Shown here piece after piece: positions 50,739 through 60,905 of a stretch of 64,000 bases of DNA (the first letter of the stretch is position 1; every line of letters begins with the position of its first letter). The DNA comes from Chondrus crispus (Eukaryota > Rhodophyta > Florideophyceae > Gigartinales > Gigartinaceae). The translations under genes were made by a program, and so were the position numbers. The notes beneath the pieces were generated by a model. The model made no database searches, was not told the DNA's origin, and saw only the letters and a list, made by a program, of their open reading frames with translations. The stretch is taken from NCBI RefSeq assembly GCF_000350225.1, contig NW_005178990.1, positions 124,001 through 188,000 of the forward strand, given 5' to 3'.

Positions 50739-52400
50739 ATGGGATCCGACGAGGAGATCTTGCAAGTTATTGATGACGCCGGTACTTACGTTCCCACCGA
50801 TCCCGCCTGGTTTCCGTCGCATGCAGAGCTCGGCCCGGAGGCCCTTTCTGTCGTCGCAGTCCTCGGCGCGCAAGGCTCTGGCAAGTCTTCCTTGCTGAAC
50901 AACCTCTTTGGCACCTCCTTTCCGGTCGCCTCTCGCTCGCCGGTCACCAACGCCACTACCAAGGGCATCCACGCCTCTACGGCCGACCATAGCCCCTTAA
51001 CCGTTGCCCTCGATGTAGAGGGCTCGGACTCTCGCGACCGCGGTCGCGACGGCCGTGCTTTTCAGACCCGCTGCGCCGGTTTCGTTGCCGCTATCGCAGA
51101 CGTCATCTTGCTCAACATGTGGTATCATGATGTCGGCCGCTTTGATGCCAGTGGCTATGCGCTTCTCGATGCCGTCTTTGCCGAAGCTATTAAAAATGGA
51201 GATCAAGACCCGGACTCGTTTAAGACCGCCCTGGTTTTTGTTGTACGAGATACCGACGATGACATCGATCTCTCAGTCCTCGAGTCCTCGCTCTTGGATG
51301 ACGCCAAGGAGATCTTCCAGTCGAGTCAATCTTTATCGTCGAGCTCTATTTCCCTCGACGCTCTTTTTGAAATTCATGTAGTAGCCCTGCCTCACATGCG
51401 CCATTGTCAAGAAAAATTCCAAGAGGGATGCGGTTTGCTCGCCAAGCGCCTCACGGATTCCACTGACCCTGACTTTCTTGTCAAGACAGCATTCTCGAAA
51501 ACTATTCCAGCAGACGGCTGTGGTACTTTTACCAAGTCTCTCTGGGAAAGCTTGTATTCTACACCTCGTGATACACCGAGAGGCGCCGCCTCAATGGAGA
51601 ATGCCGATTCCTCTATGGTGGCTGCTTATAAATGCAACGATGCATTCTCTGACGCCCTCGTGGGGGCATCTGAAAGAATGTCAGCCCTTACCCAAGGTAC
51701 GCTTGATGACGGAGAGAAAATTGAAGGGTTTGGAGCTAAGGCAGCCGAGGTTATGAATGATGCCCTTGCTGACTATGACGCCGCAACAGAAGAATGGACG
51801 TCTGAACCAATTCAATCGCGCAAGCGACGAGAATTGGAATCCATCATTGATACGTCTCAACATGCGATCTTCATGAAGCAGATCCAGCTGCTTCGTGAAA
51901 ATGCGCTCGCCCATTTCAAGTCGGTGACGGCCTCAGACGATATGCCCTCAGACTTTGCCTTTTTCACAGCTGATTCGCTGTTTCAAAGGGAAGCAGAGGA
52001 ATCGAAGCGACCTGGCTCGGGCTGGACAACGACGCAGGAGAGGACCGACTTGCAAAATATGATGCAGGAGATTTCCACGCAACGCAAGCGTCTAATGACG
52101 GTTCAAGTGAGCGCGGCGCAGCAGCAGGCACATGCGATGCAATATTTGCAAATGCAGCAGAGCCAAATGAGTGCAATTCAAGCACAGGCCTACGGTGGGA
52201 GTGCCGGGCAATGGAATGTTGGGGCAGCTTATCGGCCGCCTGACACGAACATCAACGCGAGTCTGAGCTATCAACAAGGGCGGACTAACATTCAGATCTC
52301 GATGGTGCCGGATGAATCGGCATCGCTGTTAGGCCCGAATGGGTTCACAGCAGGTGTGGGACCAGGAAATCTTGGATTGTCATTTAACATCGGTCTGTAA
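50739..52400 (+). CDS. Sey1/RHD3-like (atlastin-type) GTPase, short form without visible membrane anchor
   Basis: 553 aa, intronless. GTPase motifs: P-loop LGAQGSGKSSLLNNLFGTSF (residues about 42-61), switch Thr in NATTKGIH, DVEGSDSRDRGRD (G3, 92-104), and VVRDTDDD (G4 RD, 169-175). VILLNMWYHDVGRFDA is the Sey1/RHD3 hallmark after G3. Full-length family members have about 780-870 residues, with a helical middle domain and two transmembrane segments that anchor them in the ER for homotypic fusion. Here the helical part is short, and the C-terminus is Gln/Met-rich (QQQAHAMQYLQMQQSQ), then Gly/Asn-rich, with no hydrophobic hairpin. It may act in solution or be a divergent paralogue. Confidence 0.85.
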   Translation: MGSDEEILQVIDDAGTYVPTDPAWFPSHAELGPEALSVVAVLGAQGSGKSSLLNNLFGTSFPVASRSPVTNATTKGIHASTADHSPLTVALDVEGSDSRDRGRDGRAFQTRCAGFVAAIADVILLNMWYHDVGRFDASGYALLDAVFAEAIKNGDQDPDSFKTALVFVVRDTDDDIDLSVLESSLLDDAKEIFQSSQSLSSSSISLDALFEIHVVALPHMRHCQEKFQEGCGLLAKRLTDSTDPDFLVKTAFSKTIPADGCGTFTKSLWESLYSTPRDTPRGAASMENADSSMVAAYKCNDAFSDALVGASERMSALTQGTLDDGEKIEGFGAKAAEVMNDALADYDAATEEWTSEPIQSRKRRELESIIDTSQHAIFMKQIQLLRENALAHFKSVTASDDMPSDFAFFTADSLFQREAEESKRPGSGWTTTQERTDLQNMMQEISTQRKRLMTVQVSAAQQQAHAMQYLQMQQSQMSAIQAQAYGGSAGQWNVGAAYRPPDTNINASLSYQQGRTNIQISMVPDESASLLGPNGFTAGVGPGNLGLSFNIGL

Positions 52401-53081
52401 CTCTGTGCTCGCAAAAAATGAACTGGTAGTAGCGGCGAACTAGAGCAATAGAGCGGTGCTATCGGCATGATGCCTTTTGCTAAGGACGAACGGTATGGAA
52501 CGGGAATGCTGGAGTTGTTGACAATTAAAACTTTTTGACGTGAATCCATTTTCCGGCGTCAAGCAACGTCATGCGACCCCCGGTGCCCACATCTCTTTCG
52601 TGATTGAAGCAGAGAGAGGAAAAGTATCGAAAGGTTGACGATATTCCAGGCTCGTTGTTTATGTGCGGATATCTCTCATCTCAGTGCGCCTCAACGCCCG
52701 CCGGACACCGCTGACTCATTAAGTTTGCAGTAGGGGGAGAAATGAACACGGTAGTATGGATTTTGCAGTATCTGCGAGCGTGTCGTTTGAAGAACGCGCG
52801 AGAGGAGGGACCTCGCGCGTCTGAGGTATGTTTTCACGATGTCCGTAGCCTGTGAGGTGCCCGGTTTGATAAACGTACAGTACACGCGTACACGTTTAGA
52901 TGCTCATTTTGTAGCATCGTCCAGCTCCCGCCAAAACACACAGAACCCTCAGAGACCGAAAGCCATGGCCATCCTAAACCACACCACTGTATCAAGCACG
53001 CGCCACTCGACTTTCAATCTTCTTTCCAAACGTCAATAGCTCTCGCCCTCACCCCGACACATCTTTCGATTCCTGCAAGGA
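52401..53081. other. Intergenic; no gene
   Basis: 3' flank of the GTPase gene (an AATTAAAA run near 52525 may serve in 3' processing) and 5' flank of the next gene. Contains GTACAGTACACG near 52877. No ORF of note. Confidence 0.45.
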
Positions 53082-54125
53082 ATGGCTTCATCTCAGATCC
53101 CCGGCCCTGGTGCCGAACTTTCACGCCAAGCAAAGTCCGACCTTTCCGTCCTCGTCCACTTTCTCCTCCTCTTCCGGGAACCCCTCGGTCTCTCGCAGCA
53201 CGACTTGCTCCACGCGCAGGCCGAAACCTCTTTACTCGCCCAAACTGGACGTCCGTTTGACGCTCTCGCCGTCTTTCTTACCACGGCCTCCAAGACATCA
53301 CGCAAGGCGTTCCAAACCACGCTGTCGATCCACCAAACCGCCGCCGAATCGCTCTCCCACTTGCGTGACCTCGTCGACAGCAATGCCCATCATAGCGACC
53401 TCCGCAAATTCGTCACCGCCGACGATGGTCGCGTTCTACCATCTGCCAGACTTCGGGTAGGCGCCCGCGACGCCACCGGCGTGTCATACACTTGGCTGCG
53501 GGGTCCAGACGGATGTTGCAGCGATCGCATCATTGCCGCTTCCAGCCCTACAGCCTCTCGGGTTCTGAGAACGGAAGATGCCGCACAAGTCGTCAGCAAG
53601 CTGGAGAGTGGGCAAAGACGGCGACATGATCTGCTCGCGGCTGCGTGGCTCAGAGAGCGTGCCGATCGCTCTATAGCGAGATGCACGCGTCTGGAGAAGA
53701 TCCAGGAGGAACGGGTGAAAAAGCAAGAGCGCATGCAGAAGCGAGCGGGGCTTGTTGGTGGCGTGCAAGTCGATGTTTTCACGTGCGGTCGTGGCAGGCG
53801 CGAGAGGAAGAGAGTGTGCTATGAAGAGGAGGAGGATGAAGAGGATGAAGAGGAAGATGAGGTTGTGGAGGACGAGGAATGCGAGTTTGTGATGGAGAGC
53901 GGTGAGGAAACCGAGTCGGACCAAAGCGGGGATGAGGATTTTAGCGAAGAAGAGGGGGTGGCGGGACATATGAGCCACGAGGACGGGTGGAAGATGCACC
54001 CCGCAGCGGTCGGACGAAGGAGGGTGCGGTCCTACGCCAGAGAAACGGACTTTGGGACTACATGGAAAGACGGTAGAAGCGCTATACGCAAAAGCGCAAG
54101 GTTGCTGCGCAGTTCGGGTGTTTGA
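53082..54125 (+). CDS. Hypothetical nuclear-type protein with acidic tract
   Basis: 347 aa, intronless, ATG at 53082. The N-terminal 110 residues are helical (LSVLVHFLLLFREPLGLSQH). A central basic coiled coil follows (RLEKIQEERVKKQERMQKRAG), then RGRRERKRV and an uninterrupted acidic run of about 20 Glu/Asp residues (53820-53880), a second acidic cluster and a basic C-terminus (KDGRSAIRKSARLLRSS). Alternating basic and acidic segments are typical of chromatin or nucleolar proteins, but no domain is recognised. The opposite strand has a 300-codon frame that I take as a shadow of this gene's codon bias. Confidence 0.65.
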   Translation: MASSQIPGPGAELSRQAKSDLSVLVHFLLLFREPLGLSQHDLLHAQAETSLLAQTGRPFDALAVFLTTASKTSRKAFQTTLSIHQTAAESLSHLRDLVDSNAHHSDLRKFVTADDGRVLPSARLRVGARDATGVSYTWLRGPDGCCSDRIIAASSPTASRVLRTEDAAQVVSKLESGQRRRHDLLAAAWLRERADRSIARCTRLEKIQEERVKKQERMQKRAGLVGGVQVDVFTCGRGRRERKRVCYEEEEDEEDEEEDEVVEDEECEFVMESGEETESDQSGDEDFSEEEGVAGHMSHEDGWKMHPAAVGRRRVRSYARETDFGTTWKDGRSAIRKSARLLRSSGV

Positions 54126-55549
54126 GGGAAGTACCGGCGTTGAAGTGTATGGCGCAGGAAGTGTATGGCGCAGGTGTGACCAGCGAATATCACAGGAAGA
54201 TGGATAGAAAATGGTTTCGTGGTAGACGGCGGTGAGAGGGAAGTGGTTGTCGAGAAGAGAGAGTTGCCATTCTTTGCCACTCGGGGTACTTGGGCCGGGC
54301 CGAGCGATTCCTCGATAAACGAACACTGACGATGCGCATGTCATCATACAGCGACGTTTGCTTGTGCAGGAGGTATCCCCTGGCATGGCACGTTAAGATT
54401 CGAAGAAATTGGTCGTAATCAGAGTGATTTCAAATCCTTGTACTGTACAGGTACCAATGTACCGAAGTGAGTGTACCCTTGGTACCCTTCGTACTGTACA
54501 TGGCTCAACTCAGGGTGTGTCTTAACATGCCCCGTTTTGCTGCGGGTTGCTTTGCCTTGCCCAAAGAAGTGACTTGGCGTGCTATGAGTGGCTCCTACGT
54601 TTTAATTTATGTGTTTAAGAAAAGCAACGGCTTAAGAAGCATACGGTATTTGTTAAGAATTTAAAAGTATTCCTGGCAAAACCGGGCAAGGCAAAGCAAA
54701 AACCAGCCTGTTAAGACACGCCCTCAGTACGTACTGTACAGACGACGGTCCCCCATCTGTTTCGACGTCTGAGCTGCGGGTAGAAACTAAAAGCGTCGAC
54801 AAGAGCGCAGCCACTTGCGCAGTCGTTGTGTCCACGTGTGTGGCGGTTCCAATATCGGCGGTTCTGCCCGCAAGTTGGTCCTCGCGTCAGCAGACTCGCA
54901 AACGGCAGGGCGGCACTGCCCTCCTAAGCAAAAGCAGCCTGCAGCGCTCAATACTGGTGTTTAGGACCGGAAGCGTACAGTCTCTTGGGTACTGCTGCAC
55001 GGGATGACGGGATTAACGGACGCCCATTAACGGAAGCGTGCATGGCACCGCGCGGTCCAGTATTCCGGAAACGGCCGAGCGGAATGATCTCGAGTGAGGG
55101 AGCAACGTACCAACGTGTCGGCACCGTACGCGGGAGCCTCGTGTCCGCATGCCAACAATGCATCCCCAAACCCTCCGCCTATTGGCTGTTCCCAATCAGT
55201 GAGTTGGCTGTTCCGGCGAGGCGCCATTCTACCGCACTGTAAATTGGGTGCATATCATACTAATTGGTTTCATACATGATGGACCATGGGCCAGAAAGGG
55301 GTGCCCCACCTTGCTGGCATCATGTAGCCAATCAGATGACGGGCTGTTCCCAGTCAGTGAGTTCCCGAGTTCCCTGTGGAATGAGGTCAGCTTGAACACG
55401 TCGACATTCAACTGTGTGCTCTATCACGTGCTCTACCCTTGAAGGGTAATACCTTCACGACCGCCATATGTGCATCCACACAGCCGCCGCTGCCCCGCCG
55501 TCGTCACCACCGCCTCCCCCCCCCTTCCCTCCTCCACGCCCGCCTCGCC
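54126..55549. promoter_or_regulatory. Long intergenic region upstream of the GT92 gene
   Basis: No gene. Several CTGTACAG/GTACTGTA words (54441, 54489, 54732). A 22-bp unit, GGCTGTTCCCARTCAG followed by TGAGTT, occurs at 55184-55205 and 55342-55363 with one difference, next to CCAAT/ATTGG boxes (55181, 55262, 55327). These could be CCAAT-box promoter modules of the following gene. Confidence 0.45.
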
Positions 55550-57228
55550 ATGGCGCCCAAGCTCCCGCGGCTACGTCTCCTGCCGCTCCTCCTGCCGCTC
55601 CTCCTCGTCCTCCTCCTCGTCCCCCTCCTCTTCCCCTTTCCGGCCAGGCTAGTCCGATGGGGAAAGACCAATCACTGNNNNNNNNNNNNNNNNNNNNNNN
55701 NNNNNNNNNNNNNNNNNNNNNNNNNNNNNNNNNNNNNNNNNNNNNNNNNNNNNNNNNNNNNNNNNNNNNNNNNNNNNCCAGGAAGGACCTTCCCCCCCCC
55801 CTCTCCCGCCTCCTCCCCCCGCGCCCGCGCCGTCCCTCCTCCGCGCCGTCCTGGAAGCAGCCGGCCGTCCTCGCCCTACACGCGCGTGCCTACAACGGCT
55901 CGCACCACCTCCTCTCGCTTTTCACGGCGGGCGTCGACACCCAGTCCTTCTCGCGCGTCTTCACGCCGGCGGCCTGCCTCGTAGCGCGCGCCCACGTCTT
56001 CCCGCTGCGCGCCACGCGCGCTGCGCGCGCGGAGTGCCTCGTCCCGCGCGCCGCCCTCGCGGACGGCGCACACGTCGAGCTGCTCCTGCTGCATGACCGC
56101 GCCCTGCGCGACGCCCAGGCACACCCGACACGCCGCAACGGCGAGCTCTTCGAGCTGCTCCCCGGCGACGTCCACCCCGTCGAGGACGAGGGCAAGCTCA
56201 CGCTGCACGCGCCCGCTTTACGCGCGCACCTGCGTGAAGGCGGCGGCCCGGGCGTGGCCCGCGTGCGCTCCCACGTGACATGGGCTGACGCGGCCCTGGA
56301 TACGTCCACCGGCAGGCGGTGGGAGTTGTGCTTGATGACCGCCATGAAGCAGTACCCGTTCCTGCTCCCGCCGTGGCTGGAGTATTACAAGCGCATGGGC
56401 GTCGACCAGGTGTTTGTGTACGATAACGGCGCCACGGAGGATCTGAGGGATGTACTTCGCGGGTGGGAGGGCTTTGCCCAGGCTGTGTGGTGGCCGTGGC
56501 CGCGCAGTCAGATGCAGAGTAACAACCACTTTCTCCTCGCAAGTGCCAACCGCTGTCGCTACGTCGCGTTTTTTGACGCCGATGAGTTCGTCATGGTCGG
56601 CGGCCAGCCCGGGAGGGAGGGCGGCTTGAAGCGCTACGTCAAACTCAGAAACGCGCAGGGGTTCAACCAGATCTCGTTCCGCTTTCTGGTCATGGTCAAC
56701 TCAGGGTTTGTCCGTCGACCAAAAGGCGACTTGCCGGAGCTCTATGTCCACAGAGCCGCAGAGCAGCCCATGTCAAGTGGCAAGGTCGTGATTGAGCGAG
56801 ATCGGGAATGGATCGACCACAAGATTCATATTGTCAAGGGGAAGGGGCAAAAGATGTATTGGAACACGACGCTGGAGTTGGATCCGAATACGCTAGAGCA
56901 CAGCGCGATGGTCGTGCATTATACGCACAGGTCGTGGGAGGACTTTGTGGCGAAGAACGAGGTCGGCGGCGCGAGTGTTATGACCACGGGGAGGCCGCCG
57001 AAAAAGCTCGACAAAGACAAGCCCGATCCAGAGTATATGAACGAGAACAAGGTGAGGTTTGACGCGTTTCGGAGCAGGTGGCGAAAGACGATGAAGATCA
57101 AGAATACAGGGAGGGTCATGGTTACGTGGAGGAGGAATGGGGCGTGGTGTACGGCGCGATATTGTCCGTCGTGTTGGCGCAGAGAGTTGGAAGGGACTAG
57201 ATGTGAGCCAGGGAAGTTGACAACGTAA
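55550..57228 (+). CDS. GT92 (DUF23) family glycosyltransferase, type II membrane protein, with assembly gap
   Basis: ATG 55550 starts an N-terminal signal anchor (MAPKLPRLRLLPLLLPLLLV, then a Leu/Val-rich run), typical of Golgi glycosyltransferases. The 100-N gap at 55678-55777 follows, and the rest is in a different frame, which is not meaningful because 100 N is probably a placeholder. The catalytic part begins about 56310: LMTAMKQYPFLLPPWLEYYK, QVFVYDNGATEDLRD, RYVAFFDADEF (DxD-like metal site, 56575-56583), then IHIVKGKG and VVHYTHRSWEDF. A C-terminal Cys cluster (CTARYCPSCW) follows. GT92 enzymes of animals and plants add galactose to glycans or cell-wall polysaccharide. The substrate here is unknown; algal galactan metabolism is a guess. 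Confidence 0.85.
55678..55777. other. Assembly gap (100 N)
   Basis: Exactly 100 undetermined bases inside the GT92 coding region, next to very GC- and C-rich sequence. The round number suggests a gap of unknown size. Confidence 0.99.
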
Positions 57229-57633
57229 AGAGCATTCGAGGATTGTAGCAATAGAGAACTCGCGGCGCAGCGTCTCTTGTAGACATGCAACTTTGGCACC
57301 GGCGAATACGTGTTTGTGTACGTAACTTTCCTCTAACATGTTACCTCCTGAGAGTAAGACTAGCTCAACAGCTGCTGGGAGGTATCCTGTACGGCCGTGG
57401 AGGGCTCTCTCTGATTCGTGTCTGCCGTGCAGATGTTAGGGCCACCGCGTAGGATTTTGATTTGGTTTTGGAATCATGATTACCCTTTGTGCAGTCAAGT
57501 GATCCCATGGTTTCGTCCGCGTAGCCAGTGCAGCGATGAGATCTTTGTAGTTTCGTCTTTGACGAACATAGTAAAAAGATACTCGAAGATGGTTAGATGC
57601 CGGCCGAGACGCCCGAAGAGTCGTTCACATGTC
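57229..57633. other. Convergent intergenic region
   Basis: Lies between the 3' ends of the GT92 gene (plus) and the rsmG gene (minus). An open frame at 57418-57882 overlaps rsmG and is taken as a shadow. No clear poly(A) signal seen. Confidence 0.5.
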
Positions 57634-58542
57634 TCACAAAGGCGTCTTCTTCGGCACCCCCGGCAACCTCGGAAACGCCCGTGGCGTAGCCTTCACCTTT
57701 CTTACGGCCACAATACACTTCTTCCTTCCGTCAACATCTTCCGTCTCTTCCCCCTGCCCCTGCATCCACTCCCACGGCCACGCTTCGCGCACACTTTCCA
57801 GCTTCCCGCCCAGCCTTCTGATGGCCTCCTTCGCGGCGGCGATCTCCTCAGCGCCCGCGCCCACGCTCTTCTGCGCGAATAACGCGCCCCCCACCTTTGC
57901 CAGCGGCACGCACAGTTCGCAGCAAACGCGCATTTCCGCCAACGACCGTGCCACGACCGCGTCATACCGCCCCCGATGCATCTTACTCTGCCCGACCTCC
58001 TCTGCCCTCCCCCACACGGACGAAACGTTGGGCAGGGCCAGCTCGCGCTCCACGAGGTCGTGGAAGCGCGTCTTCTTGCGCGCGGCCTCGAGCAGCGTGA
58101 CGTCCCACTGCGGCCTCGCGATGGCCAGGACGAGCCCCGGGAACCCCGCGCCCGTGCCGACATCGACGACGAGCAGCCCGGTGGCAGCGGCCGCGGCCTC
58201 CGCGTCCAGCGCCGGTAGCAGGCTCAGCGCGTCCACGACGTGCTTGAGCAGCACGGCATCGCGCGTGCGGATCGCCGTGAGGTTGTACCGCTTGCTCTCG
58301 CTCAGCAGCAGATCCGTGAGCCGCACGAGGGTGTTGAGCCGCGCCACGTCCAGGCCCTGCGAGTGGGCCGCGCGGCGCAGCACCGCGTGCGCGGGGGCGA
58401 TGTTTTGCTGCGTCGCGCAGCCGCGCAGCGCCACGCGCCGCAGTGGCCGCGCTCGGCATGCAGATCGCAGCACGTGACGCGCGCGCCGGGTCGGCAGCGA
58501 GACGGCGAAAGCCATGCGGCAGGGGGTGGGCCACGGAGCCAT
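57634..58542 (-). CDS. rsmG: 16S rRNA (guanine527-N7)-methyltransferase RsmG/GidB, organelle-targeted
   Basis: 302 aa against about 207 in bacteria. Residues 1-50 are Arg/Ala-rich with few acids, like a plastid or mitochondrial transit peptide. The core has LLSESKRYNLTAIRTRDAV, KHVVDALSLLP, the SAM-binding VVDVGTGAGFPGLVLA (about 125-140) and VTLLEAARKKTRFHDLV. RYDAVVARSLA is the usual catalytic-face block, and the C-terminal PRLPGVPKKTPL matches the conserved PGTP-K-PL end. The enzyme methylates N7 of G527 in small-subunit rRNA of bacterial-type ribosomes. In an alga this points to plastid (or mitochondrial) ribosomes. Convergent with the GT92 gene; intronless. Confidence 0.95.
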   Translation of the reverse strand: MAPWPTPCRMAFAVSLPTRRARHVLRSACRARPLRRVALRGCATQQNIAPAHAVLRRAAHSQGLDVARLNTLVRLTDLLLSESKRYNLTAIRTRDAVLLKHVVDALSLLPALDAEAAAAATGLLVVDVGTGAGFPGLVLAIARPQWDVTLLEAARKKTRFHDLVERELALPNVSSVWGRAEEVGQSKMHRGRYDAVVARSLAEMRVCCELCVPLAKVGGALFAQKSVGAGAEEIAAAKEAIRRLGGKLESVREAWPWEWMQGQGEETEDVDGRKKCIVAVRKVKATPRAFPRLPGVPKKTPL

Positions 58543-58581
58543 GTAGACAAAGATGGTGCGCGGGGGCGGCGGGCGAGGAGG

Positions 58582-59631
58582 TTAGAAATATTGCAATGAG
58601 ATCGGGGAGGATTTGTGGGTGGGGACCCGATTTTGGCGGGTAAGGAACCTGTCCGAGGCCCCACTCGTGTCCCCGGTCGGCTGTTCAACGGCCAGGTGCA
58701 CGGGGACCTCTCCGCTGCCGACCGTATGACTCAAGCTGACGGGTGGCGCTCCTACACCCCAAGTACCAAGTCTGTCACCCCTGTCACCCGTACTTAGCTC
58801 CCGTGCGGGTACTGGGCCACAATCCGTCGTTGGGGGGCGAGGAGCCTGGTGGCGTAGGTCGGCCGACCCGACCGAGAAACGTCCCGGGCCAGCAGTGAAC
58901 AGGTCAGTCTCGGTGACGTTGACCCCATGCTGCACGATGACACGTGAGTCCGCCCACAGCGTATCTAGCCGTAGGCCAGCAGCCCGAGCCGTCCGCATTC
59001 CATTCTCGGTCAAAATCCGGTCCGCGGAATCCTGGTCGCCGGCCCGAAGTGACTTGATTGCCTCCTCAAAAACAGGGATTAGGGCGTTGGACACTGCCGA
59101 CCACCCTTTGTTGAGCAAAAGGTACGATTTGTCCTCCGAGCACAACGCGCAGCAGCGGTAGCACCCGATGGCCCTCCAACCCTTCCAGCTAATCAACACC
59201 CCGGGAAGTCGGACTAACCCGGAACAGCCGTGTCTCGGGCACCCGGTAAGACTGCCTGTACGGCGTCGCGGGGACTCGCGGACAAGTATCATGTGCACGC
59301 CCCCCTCTTCGACATTATGGTTGAGCCAATCCCGTGCACTCCGCATAGCTGTTGAGGCCCGAACGTCGCGAGGGGTGGTAGATGTCCTGCGGGCAATCTG
59401 CCGTGCATTGATATGCACGCTCTCCCTAACCGTGACTCGGCTGGTGCTTTCGGTGAAAATCGATATCTGCCCGGACTCCCCCTCTGCGATTCTGACGCAC
59501 ACTCTAGACCTTAGAGTGATGCTGCCCACGGCCTGCCTGGGTTCTTCGTAACCTCCAGGCTCTCTAAAACTCATGCTGAAATCACGTATAGGTGCTATCA
59601 CCCGACCAGCCGTCATACCAAGCGATAACAT
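58582..59631 (-). CDS. ORF3 of a compact three-ORF unit, unknown
   Basis: 349 codons. Its ATG lies 2 nt after the TAA of ORF2 (TAA-AT-ATG). The middle has a zinc-ribbon-like GCYRCCALCSEDKSYLL and a helical segment (SAVSNALIPVFEEAIKSL). The last 80 residues are low-complexity. The segment IFTESTSRVTVRESVHINAR and the Cys-rich stretch look protein-like, but no family is recognised. It could be the C-terminal part of a larger protein if joined to ORF2 by a frameshift. Confidence 0.4.
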   Translation of the reverse strand: MLSLGMTAGRVIAPIRDFSMSFREPGGYEEPRQAVGSITLRSRVCVRIAEGESGQISIFTESTSRVTVRESVHINARQIARRTSTTPRDVRASTAMRSARDWLNHNVEEGGVHMILVRESPRRRTGSLTGCPRHGCSGLVRLPGVLISWKGWRAIGCYRCCALCSEDKSYLLLNKGWSAVSNALIPVFEEAIKSLRAGDQDSADRILTENGMRTARAAGLRLDTLWADSRVIVQHGVNVTETDLFTAGPGRFSVGSADLRHQAPRPPTTDCGPVPARELSTGDRGDRLGTWGVGAPPVSLSHTVGSGEVPVHLAVEQPTGDTSGASDRFLTRQNRVPTHKSSPISLQYF

Positions 59632-59633
59632 AT

Positions 59634-60905
59634 TTAGTTGTCAACTGCTTCATCGCCAAACTTACCTGCAAGATCCGCCCGGTACGTCGCCTCCTCCTTA
59701 GTAGCCACTATGTGTATATGCCCGTCACGAGCCGCAAGCCATCTCCGACCCAGTATGGAACATAGCTTCTGCTCATCTGGGTCAAGTATGCCGGTGGCGA
59801 CAATCTGCCCCGCGTACAAGGGCCCGAGTGATGACCCGTTCCCGTCACAGCACTCCCGAAACAAGGAGAAGAAACAGTTTTCAACGGGGTGCATAGGAAT
59901 ATGGTAGGGGCTTAACGCCATAGTACGTATAGCGTGTACGGCCGGCGTCCTACTGCACCTACCCAACATGCCGTATGAGCTGTCGGCATAAAGACATGAA
60001 AGAGCGCTGCCCACCCTGGAACAAGCTGCCATTTTAGGAAATCTGACGTTCGGGTAGCCGGCCACACTCGTCCAGTCGCCATCCATGATCAGACTGAGTG
60101 AACGCTCCAGTCTCGAATCAACAAAGGCGCTCCTACCACCGGACCCTACCACGTATACGCCCGACTGCCGGCATCGACCGCACCGCATATCGCCATCGTA
60201 ATCCACCCATTTCGCGGCATTGGCGGCGTCGTACAGGTCAGTGACGTAAGCGTACAGGTGCACCCCTTCTCCCAACTCGTCGATGAATACCGCTAGGTCG
60301 CTACCGCCGCCCAAATCGTCCCAATCCGGTGCGATGGTCCCATCAACAAACGCGTTCACCGTCAGTCTCCTACTGTGGTAGCACTCCTGCGGCCACCACG
60401 AAGGGCAAAAAGATTCGCACTCCAGCCAGGCAGGCGGCTTTGTGTCCATGAATGTCTTAGTCATGGACCGCCAGGCGTCCGGCACACCAGCAGGTCGAGA
60501 GTGATACCTAACATAAAAGGCCCGACCGACTGCCGGAAATGGCACATTGAACTCGACCGACGGGACATCCCTCAAGGGGGCATCACCTTCTTCGACATCC
60601 TGGACCGCACCAGCAGCAACCAGGTTGCCGAACTCATCATACATAGCTCGGGACTCAGCCATATAGCTCAGCCACCCGTGTTTGATGTTAGACGACCATA
60701 GTGATACAGCTAAGTCGCTAACCGCATCTATCCAAACCGTAAGACCTCTACATTTAAGCTGAAACCGATGGCCAACCGTTGTATAGCTCCAATCGTGGTA
60801 TAGAGTCTCCGGACATGCAAATTTTGCACGTATCCAAAGTCGCATACATCCCAGGGAATCGGACAGAGCCCTTCTTCCTGGCACAACTTGGTGGACTGAG
60901 CCCAC
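59634..60905 (-). CDS. ORF2 of a compact three-ORF unit, possible transposase-like protein
   Basis: 423 codons. Notable blocks: KPPAWLECESFCPSWW, NAFVDGTIAPDWDDLGGGSD, VHLYAYVTDLYDAANAAKW, a Cys pair RCGRCRQSGVYV, and PYHIPMHPVENCFF. The order acidic-rich strand, then a Cys-X2-Cys unit after a Tyr-Val-Thr-Asp block, and then a Met-His-Pro motif vaguely recalls CACTA/Plavaka-type transposases, but I cannot support that firmly. It overlaps ORF1 by 178 nt in another frame, so its true start may lie downstream of 60905. Confidence 0.45.
   Translation of the reverse strand: MGSVHQVVPGRRALSDSLGCMRLWIRAKFACPETLYHDWSYTTVGHRFQLKCRGLTVWIDAVSDLAVSLWSSNIKHGWLSYMAESRAMYDEFGNLVAAGAVQDVEEGDAPLRDVPSVEFNVPFPAVGRAFYVRYHSRPAGVPDAWRSMTKTFMDTKPPAWLECESFCPSWWPQECYHSRRLTVNAFVDGTIAPDWDDLGGGSDLAVFIDELGEGVHLYAYVTDLYDAANAAKWVDYDGDMRCGRCRQSGVYVVGSGGRSAFVDSRLERSLSLIMDGDWTSVAGYPNVRFPKMAACSRVGSALSCLYADSSYGMLGRCSRTPAVHAIRTMALSPYHIPMHPVENCFFSLFRECCDGNGSSLGPLYAGQIVATGILDPDEQKLCSILGRRWLAARDGHIHIVATKEEATYRADLAGKFGDEAVDN

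Noticed and set aside
53484..54386. 300-codon minus-strand ORF
   Set aside because: Fully opposite the 53082-54125 gene. Composition mirrors its acidic codons, and no motif is seen.
55439..55984. Separate gene ending after the N gap
   Set aside because: Its open frame continues through the Ns only by default. The signal anchor at 55550 and the GT92 domain after the gap are better read as one gene.
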